NCBI GenBank assembly: GCA_964558415.1
Contig: CAZLDI010000038.1
Location: forward strand, 1-6,909
Reading direction: 5' to 3'
Length of the DNA stretch: 6,909 nucleotides
Source of the DNA: CAZLDI01 sp964558415
GTDB lineage: Bacteria > Chloroflexota > Dehalococcoidia > SM23-28-2 > RBG-16-64-32
The notes beneath the pieces were generated by a model that was given only the letters and a program-made list of their open reading frames with translations, made no database searches and was not told the DNA's origin. Position 1 is the first letter of the stretch. Each line of letters begins with the position of its first letter. Below, piece by piece: positions 1 to 4,900 of the stretch. The translations under genes and the position numbers were made by a program.

Positions 1-2
1 AC

Positions 3-1583
3 CCGCGGCTGGTGACGCCGCCGGGGGACCCGGACTTTGACGGGATGCCGAGCGGGTGTGACCCGGCGCCGCTGGTATACGGTGTGACGTCCTGCGTGAC
101 GGCGACGGACTGCGACGGGGACGGCATCGGCAACCAGGCGGACAACTGCTTCCTGATCGAGAATGCGGATCAGACGGACACGGACGGGGACAGGATCGGG
201 AACGTCTGCGACCCGGAGAGCGCGCTGCCGAACGGGCAGCAGGGGCGCAGCGAGATCGGGACGCCGATGTGCATCGCCGGGACGAACCTTGACGGTGACA
301 AATACTGCGGGGACATCGACCCGAACGACCTGGACAGTCAGTCGGTGCCGGAGTCGTCAGCGTTCGACCCGCTGATCTGTCAGGACGGGGAGGACAACGA
401 CGGGGACAGCCTGATAGACGTGTTGGACCCGGGCTGCGGGGACGTCGACGCAGACGGGGTGTTGAACGAAGCGGACAACTGTCCGGGCTTCCCGCCGGCG
501 ACGGCGGCGTTCAACTACAACCCGGGCCAGGAGGACAACGACGCCGCCAGCGACCCGGCCCATGCTCCGAACGAGCAGGCGTTCTCGCGTAGCACGACTA
601 CGTTCCTGCCGGACGGGCGCGGGGTGCCGAACGGCGACACGCAGAACCTGGTGGAGCAGCCGTTCTCGCGAAGCGACACCTGGGGTGGGAACGTCTGCGA
701 CCCGGACGACGACGGCGATGGCTGGCTGGACGCGTTGGAGTGCGACGCGTCGGACAACGACTTTGATGGCTTCTGGAACGACGGCTGTCCGAAGGTGGGG
801 CTGTTCAGCGAGGCCAACATCACGGGCGCCTGCGCGGACATGATCGATGCGCCGGACGAGGACCCGGGTGCGGGTACGGCCAACGACGATTCGGTGGTCA
901 ACGACGGCTGCGCGGCGATGGGGCCGGACGGTGCGGAGGACCCGGATACGCTGCCCGACCCTGACGATTGCCAGCTGGACCCGGACTGCGACAACGACTT
1001 CATGTTTGACCTTGTGGAGTGGACGTATAGCAGTCTGAACCCGTCGCCGCCGGCGGTGTGCCTGCATCACCGGAACGTGAACGTGTCGGGAGGCAGCGCG
1101 GCGGACTACAAGGAGAACGCGGACGGCGACTCGCTGTTCACGTACGGTGAGGCGGTGATCGGGACGAACCCGTGCACCAACACGGACGGTGTGGGCGACT
1201 TCGCCAAGGACGCGCTGCCGTGCAACACGGGCGGCGGCGAGCAGTGCGACGGAGACGGATACAAGTCGGCGGTGGAGCGCTACGTTGGGACGAACCCGGC
1301 GGACCGCTGCGGCCTCAACGACTGGACGGCGGACCTTTCTCCGCAGATCGCCGTGAACCGGATCAACGTGAGCGACCTGGCGCAGTTCGTCGCGCCGATA
1401 CGGCGGATCGGGACCAGTCTGGGGCATCCGAACTACGGGCGCAGGTGGGACCTGACGCCGGGGAGCACGTTCGGTGAGATGATCAACGTGAGCGACCTGT
1501 CGAACATGGTGACGCTGTACCCGCCGATGGCGCCGTTCAACGGCACGGTCAGGGCGTTCGGCGGACCCGCCTGCACGGAGTAG
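3..1583 (+). CDS. Secreted/surface calcium-binding repeat protein, 5'-truncated, with dockerin-like C-terminus
   Basis: The frame is open from the window edge to TAG at 1581-1583, so the true start lies upstream. The GTG at 12 has no ribosome binding site and is not a credible start. Numbering from that GTG gives 523 residues. Order of parts: a thrombospondin type 3-like repeat (about 33-68, with DNC and NVCD), a second Asp-rich TSP3-like stretch (about 144-240), a four-Cys NDGC module (about 244-304), two bacterial TSP3-type motifs ending in GTNP (about 370-432), and a C-terminal pair of INVSDL segments at 451 and 491 resembling degenerate dockerin repeats. These repeat classes normally bind Ca2+ in exported proteins, so I infer a secreted or cell-surface structural protein. 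No catalytic motif is visible. Signal peptide and any upstream domain are missing. Similarity to the 3' end of the next gene suggests a beta-helix may have preceded this part. Thr is encoded almost entirely by ACG. Confidence 0.85.
   Translation, partial: PRLVTPPGDPDFDGMPSGCDPAPLVYGVTSCVTATDCDGDGIGNQADNCFLIENADQTDTDGDRIGNVCDPESALPNGQQGRSEIGTPMCIAGTNLDGDKYCGDIDPNDLDSQSVPESSAFDPLICQDGEDNDGDSLIDVLDPGCGDVDADGVLNEADNCPGFPPATAAFNYNPGQEDNDAASDPAHAPNEQAFSRSTTTFLPDGRGVPNGDTQNLVEQPFSRSDTWGGNVCDPDDDGDGWLDALECDASDNDFDGFWNDGCPKVGLFSEANITGACADMIDAPDEDPGAGTANDDSVVNDGCAAMGPDGAEDPDTLPDPDDCQLDPDCDNDFMFDLVEWTYSSLNPSPPAVCLHHRNVNVSGGSAADYKENADGDSLFTYGEAVIGTNPCTNTDGVGDFAKDALPCNTGGGEQCDGDGYKSAVERYVGTNPADRCGLNDWTADLSPQIAVNRINVSDLAQFVAPIRRIGTSLGHPNYGRRWDLTPGSTFGEMINVSDLSNMVTLYPPMAPFNGTVRAFGGPACTE
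108..215 (+). repeat. Thrombospondin type 3-like calcium-binding repeat (gene 1)
   Basis: The translation shows the DxDGDGxGNxxDNC half, then NADQTDTDGD and GNVCD. This is the standard spacing of a type 3 repeat, in which Asp side chains bind Ca2+ and the two Cys can pair. The usual Pro after DNC is replaced by Phe. Positions 162-215 match 6482-6535 in gene 2 at 46 of 54 bases by hand count. Confidence 0.8.
741..923 (+). repeat. NDGC module (gene 1 copy): paired Cys/Asp calcium-loop-like unit
   Basis: Two half-units are visible. The first runs from Cys to WNDGC with DNDFDG between; the second runs from Cys to VVNDGC through an Asp-rich stretch. The halves are joined by a short linker. The same plan occurs three times in gene 2. 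The DxDxDG core looks like an EF-hand or dockerin-type Ca2+ loop, and the flanking Cys could form a disulfide clamp; both roles are inferred. I cannot assign it to a named family. The second half is longer than in the gene 2 copies. Confidence 0.6.
1119..1310 (+). repeat. Two bacterial TSP3-type motifs ending in GTNP
   Basis: Two successive segments have the pattern Asp/Gly-rich loop, short helix with a conserved Glu, then GTNP: NADGDSLFTYGEAVIGTNPC and CDGDGYKSAVERYVGTNPAD. This matches the bacterial thrombospondin type 3 repeat (DxDGDGxxxxxExxxGTDP), a Ca2+-binding spacer of exported proteins that often precedes a C-terminal anchor or dockerin-like region, as here. Confidence 0.65.
1317..1580 (+). 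repeat. Degenerate dockerin-like C-terminal repeat pair
   Basis: Two segments share INVSDL followed by a hydrophobic stretch, exactly 40 residues apart. The underlying 19 bases (1361-1379 and 1481-1499) are identical. In dockerin type I repeats the pattern is DxNxDGxxNxxDxxxLxxxL. Here the later half (I-N-V-x-D-L) is kept but the leading Asp/Asn ligands are largely lost, with NR and EM before INVSDL. The linker contains HPNYGRRWDL, a feature I associate with Chloroflexota dockerin-like tails. The likely role is attachment or protein-protein contact, but whether it still binds Ca2+ or a cohesin is doubtful. Confidence 0.55.
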
Positions 1584-1599
1584 CGGGCGGGTCCGCCGA
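1558..1599 (+). terminator. Long GC-rich hairpin spanning the gene 1 stop codon
   Basis: A perfect 14-base inverted repeat (1558-1571 with 1586-1599) can extend through a G-U pair and two more pairs to a 17-bp stem with an 8-base loop (1575-1582). The stop codon TAG at 1581-1583 sits at the loop and inner stem. No T-run follows (ACAAATGTG...), so it is not a classic intrinsic terminator. It may act as a U-less terminator or as a 3'-end stabiliser. The structure is seen directly; the function is inferred. Confidence 0.5.
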
Positions 1600-1656
1600 C
1601 AAATGTGTTGGAGATCACGGATGATGTGTGACAGCGGTCACTGGCGATGACGCCGC

Positions 1657-1684
1657 ATTCACGATTTGATGTTCGTGAATCAAA
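1657..1684. promoter_or_regulatory. Overlapping inverted repeats (two alternative hairpins)
   Basis: ATTCACGA (1657-1664) pairs perfectly with TCGTGAAT (1673-1680). TTTGAT (1665-1670) pairs perfectly with ATCAAA (1679-1684). The second left arm lies in the loop of the first hairpin and the right arms overlap, so only one can form at a time. As DNA it could be a dyad operator; as RNA it could be a leader switch. No ligand or regulator can be named. Confidence 0.35.
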
Positions 1685-1768
1685 GCGTGGAGCGGAGATG
1701 AACCAAGGTCGTGCGATGGGTATTTGTGCGGATGCGAGGCGTAATGAGCGCGGGTAGTCTCTAGCACA

Positions 1769-1789
1769 GACCCCCGCCAGGCGGGGGTT
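1769..1789 (+). promoter_or_regulatory. Short very GC-rich hairpin upstream of gene 2
   Basis: ACCCCCGC (1770-1777) pairs with GCGGGGGT (1781-1788) around the loop CAG, and an outer G-U pair is possible. Only two T follow it, so terminator activity is weak or absent. It ends 36 bases before the ATG of gene 2 and may be a leader hairpin, an upstream terminator remnant or a dispersed palindromic repeat. Confidence 0.4.
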
Positions 1790-1811
1790 GCGGTGAACCT
1801 GCGAGGGAGCA

Positions 1812-1820
1812 GGGGGAGGG
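1812..1820 (+). promoter_or_regulatory. Shine-Dalgarno of gene 2
   Basis: GGGGGAGGG contains GGAGG at 1815-1819, six bases before the ATG at 1826. It fixes this ATG as the start over the in-frame GTG at 1793, which lacks such a site. Confidence 0.8.
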
Positions 1821-1825
1821 ACGCC

Positions 1826-1948
1826 ATGGGAACGAAGGACATACTGATCACGGAGCGCGGAGTGCCGAGGCCGGGGCCGCTGGGCGCGCTGCTGGCGACG
1901 GTGGCCCTCGTGCTCTTCCTGGCGCTGGGCGCGCAGCCCTCCTACGCC
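1826..1948 (+). other. Signal peptide coding segment (gene 2)
   Basis: Residues 1-18 are polar with Lys4, Arg11 and Arg15. Residues 19-36 form a hydrophobic core (LGALLATVALVLFLALGA). QPSYA then gives an AxA-like cleavage site after Ala41; Ala44 is an alternative. This is consistent with Sec-dependent export. No lipobox Cys is present. Confidence 0.85.
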
Positions 1949-4900
1949 GTTGGGGCGACTGTGACCGTAAACGACCCGGGAGACACGGACACCAGAGACG
2001 GCGTGATGACCCTGCGCGAGGCGATGCTACTGGCCAACGATTCGCTCTCGATCGGCTTCCTGACGGCGGGGGAATGCGCGCAGGTCAGCAACAGCGCGTT
2101 CTCCGTCACGTGCAGTTCGACGGACACGCTTGGAGCAAGTTCGGGAGACATCATCGCGTTCTCGGCGGGGTTCGTGAGCGTGTCGCCGACGACGATACCG
2201 GTCGGGAGCGGGCTACCGACCATGTCAGACAATGGTGACATGGTGAGCGCGGAGACGCGCGGCGTGATCGTCAGCGGCGGCGGCGGTTCAGTCTGCTTCA
2301 AGATCACCGGCAACTCAAACGTTATACGCGGCATCGACGGGATCGCCGGTTGCACCACCGGCGTCGAAGTCAGCGGCGCCGGTAACCAGATCGGCGGGAC
2401 TAACGCGGCTGAGGTCGCGTGCGCGGATTCGATCGACCAGGACAGCGACGGTTACGTGAACGACGGCTGTGCGCCAACGGGCGCGACGGCGGAGACCGGG
2501 GCGCAGTGCACGCTGGCCGACATTACGAACGACGACTCGCCCGACGACTCGGACGTGAACGACGGGTGCCCGGCGCGGGGGCAGGGCAACGTGATCCGGG
2601 GGAACACTTCTTACGGCGTCTGGATATTGGGAGAGGCGGCTGACACTAATACGGTCGACGGCAACTACATCGGGACGAATGCGGATGGGACGGGGGCGGG
2701 GGCGGCGGCGAACGGGACGGGCGTGCAGATCGAAGGGGGCGCCGACAACAGCATCGTCGGCGGCACAACCGCTGGTAAACGGAACATCGTGTCCGGGAAC
2801 ACGAACAACGGAGTTTACGTCGCCGACAGCGGCACCACAGGGACCGTCGTCGAGGGCAACTACATCGGCACCAATGCCGCTGGCACGAGTGCCATCGCCA
2901 ACTCGGGCTCGGGCGTTCGTATCAAGGGTGGTGCGACCGGCAACACGGTGGGCGGCAGCACGGCGGGCGAGCGAAACGTCATCTCCGGGAACACGGCCAA
3001 TGGCGTTCAGATCCTCGGCACGGGCACCAGTGGTAACACGGTCAAGGGCAACTTCATCGGACTCAACGGGGCCGGCACTGTCGCTGTCGCGAACACCGTG
3101 GGCATCCTCATCACCAGCGGCGCTCAGAGTAATACTGTGGGCGGCACAGCGGCGGGCGACCGCAACGTGATCTCCGGCAACACAGGCGCCGGCGTCCGGA
3201 TCGAAGGCGCCGACGAAGAGAACTGCGCCGATACGATCGACAGCGACGACGACGGCTTCATCGACGACGGCTGCCCGCAGGTGGGCGCCACGGCCGAGAG
3301 CGGCGCCGAGTGCAGTAACGCGATCAACGACGACTCCGGCGATGACAGCGTGGTAAACGACGGCTGCCCAATCGTGGGGTCCACGAGCGGCACTCTCATC
3401 GGCAACTACATCGGTCTAAACACAACCGGCACCGCGGCGCTGGCCAATGGCGGGGATGGCATCCGGATCGTCGGGCCGGGCGTCTCCGGCAGCACCATCG
3501 GCGGCACCAACGCGGCGGAGTCCGCGTGCTCCGGCGCTGTCGACGAGGACGGCGACGGCTATGTGAACGACGGGTGCGCGGTACTTGTCAGCCCCGAGGG
3601 CGGCATCCTCGCCGGAGGTTACGGCGCCAATTGCAGCGACCCGGTTGACGACGACGGCGATACAGTCGTCAACGACGGCTGCCCCGCTCGCGGATCGGGC
3701 AACGTAATCTCCGGAAACACGGCTTACGGCGTGCGCATAGACGGCGCTGGAGCGAGCTCCAACGTGGTGAAGGGCAACATTATCGGGTCCAACGCCGACG
3801 CGAACCTTGAGGCGCTGGGCAACGGTACCGGGCACGTTCTCATTATCAACGGCGCTCAGAGCAACACGATCGGCGGCTCCCTCCCGGGGGATACCAACCT
3901 GATTTCTGGCAGCGACGGCGTTGGCGGCGATAACGGGATAACCGTCGTGGGAGCTACGACCTCCGGCAATGCGATCAAGGGCAACATGATCGGCCTGGAC
4001 TACACCGGCGGCGTCGAGATGAACAACAGCGGCAACGGCGTCTACATCGGCGCGCCGTCGACGACCGTGGGAGGGACGACCGTAGGGGAGCGCAATATCA
4101 TCGCGGCGAACACGCTGCAACAGCTTCGGATCTCTGGGACGACGGGGACCGTGGTAACCGGAAATCTGATTGGGACCAGCTGTTGTGGCACCTGGGGCGG
4201 CGGCGACGGCGTCCACATCTCAGACGGCGCGACCGGGAACACGATCGGTGGCAGTGCAGCGGTAGAGCGAAACATCATCTCCGGGAGCGGCGGCGACGGG
4301 GTGCGCATCACCGGGACCGGCACGACCGCGAACACGGTGATTGGCAATTACATTGGCACGAACGTTGTGGGCGACGCCGCGATCCCGAACGCTTTGCATG
4401 GCGTCCGCATAGATACTAGCGCCAGCGGCAACACCGTGGGTGGCAGCACAGCGGGGCACCGCAACGTCATCGCGGGAAACGGCGGCAGCGGCGTGCAGAT
4501 CACCGGCAGTAACAGCAATTCGGTGAGCGGAAACCACATCGGCACGAACGTTGCCGGCACGAGCGCGATCCCCAACGCCGGGGGCGGCATCGACATCATC
4601 GAGGCATTCGGCAACACCATAGGTGGAGCAACGGCGGCAAGCGGCCAGCCACCGGGGAACGTCATCTCCGGGAACAGTGGCCCCGGAATCTCAATGTCTG
4701 GGCCGTCCGTGTCACTCAACGTAATCAGAGGCAACATAATTGGCCTCGATGCCCCGGGCACCGCAGATCTGGGCAACCTGACGAGCGGGGTAAGCATCGC
4801 CGGCGAAGCAACAAGCAACGTGGTGGGCGGTTCTGCAGCCGGCCAGGGAAACATAATCGCAGGTAATGACCTGTATGGAATCCGGCTACTGGGAATTGGC

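Larger units (their letters stand above)
1584..1825. other. Intergenic region rich in inverted repeats, no gene
   Basis: This 242-base stretch is less GC-rich in its first two thirds than the flanking genes. It holds the right arm of the stop-codon hairpin, a small GTGAC/GTCAC palindrome at 1628-1641, overlapping inverted repeats at 1657-1684, a GC hairpin at 1769-1789 and the Shine-Dalgarno of gene 2. I found no convincing -35/-10 pair, tRNA or riboswitch fold. A frame on the opposite strand here has no supporting features. The promoter for gene 2 is presumably here but cannot be placed. Confidence 0.6.

Noticed and set aside
12..14. GTG as the start of gene 1
   Set aside because: The frame is open further upstream to the edge, there is no ribosome site, and no signal peptide follows; the gene is 5'-truncated.
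357..1427. Long opposite-strand frame (356 codons)
   Set aside because: Same Arg/Val-rich shadow composition, opposite the TSP3 and dockerin-like repeats of gene 1.
1628..1641. GTGAC/GTCAC palindrome as an operator
   Set aside because: Arms of only 5 bases with no further symmetry; too short to support on its own.
1721..1760. Promoter using TTGTGC with TAATGA or TAGTCT
   Set aside because: Spacings are 12 and 25 bases, both unsuitable for a standard sigma-70 promoter, and the hexamers match poorly.
1793..1795. In-frame GTG as an earlier start for gene 2
   Set aside because: It lacks a Shine-Dalgarno and adds a charged extension before the signal peptide; ATG at 1826 has GGAGG at the right distance.
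1615..1851. Small opposite-strand frame over the intergenic region
   Set aside because: No ribosome site or recognisable motif, and it overlaps the gene 2 start and several inverted repeats.
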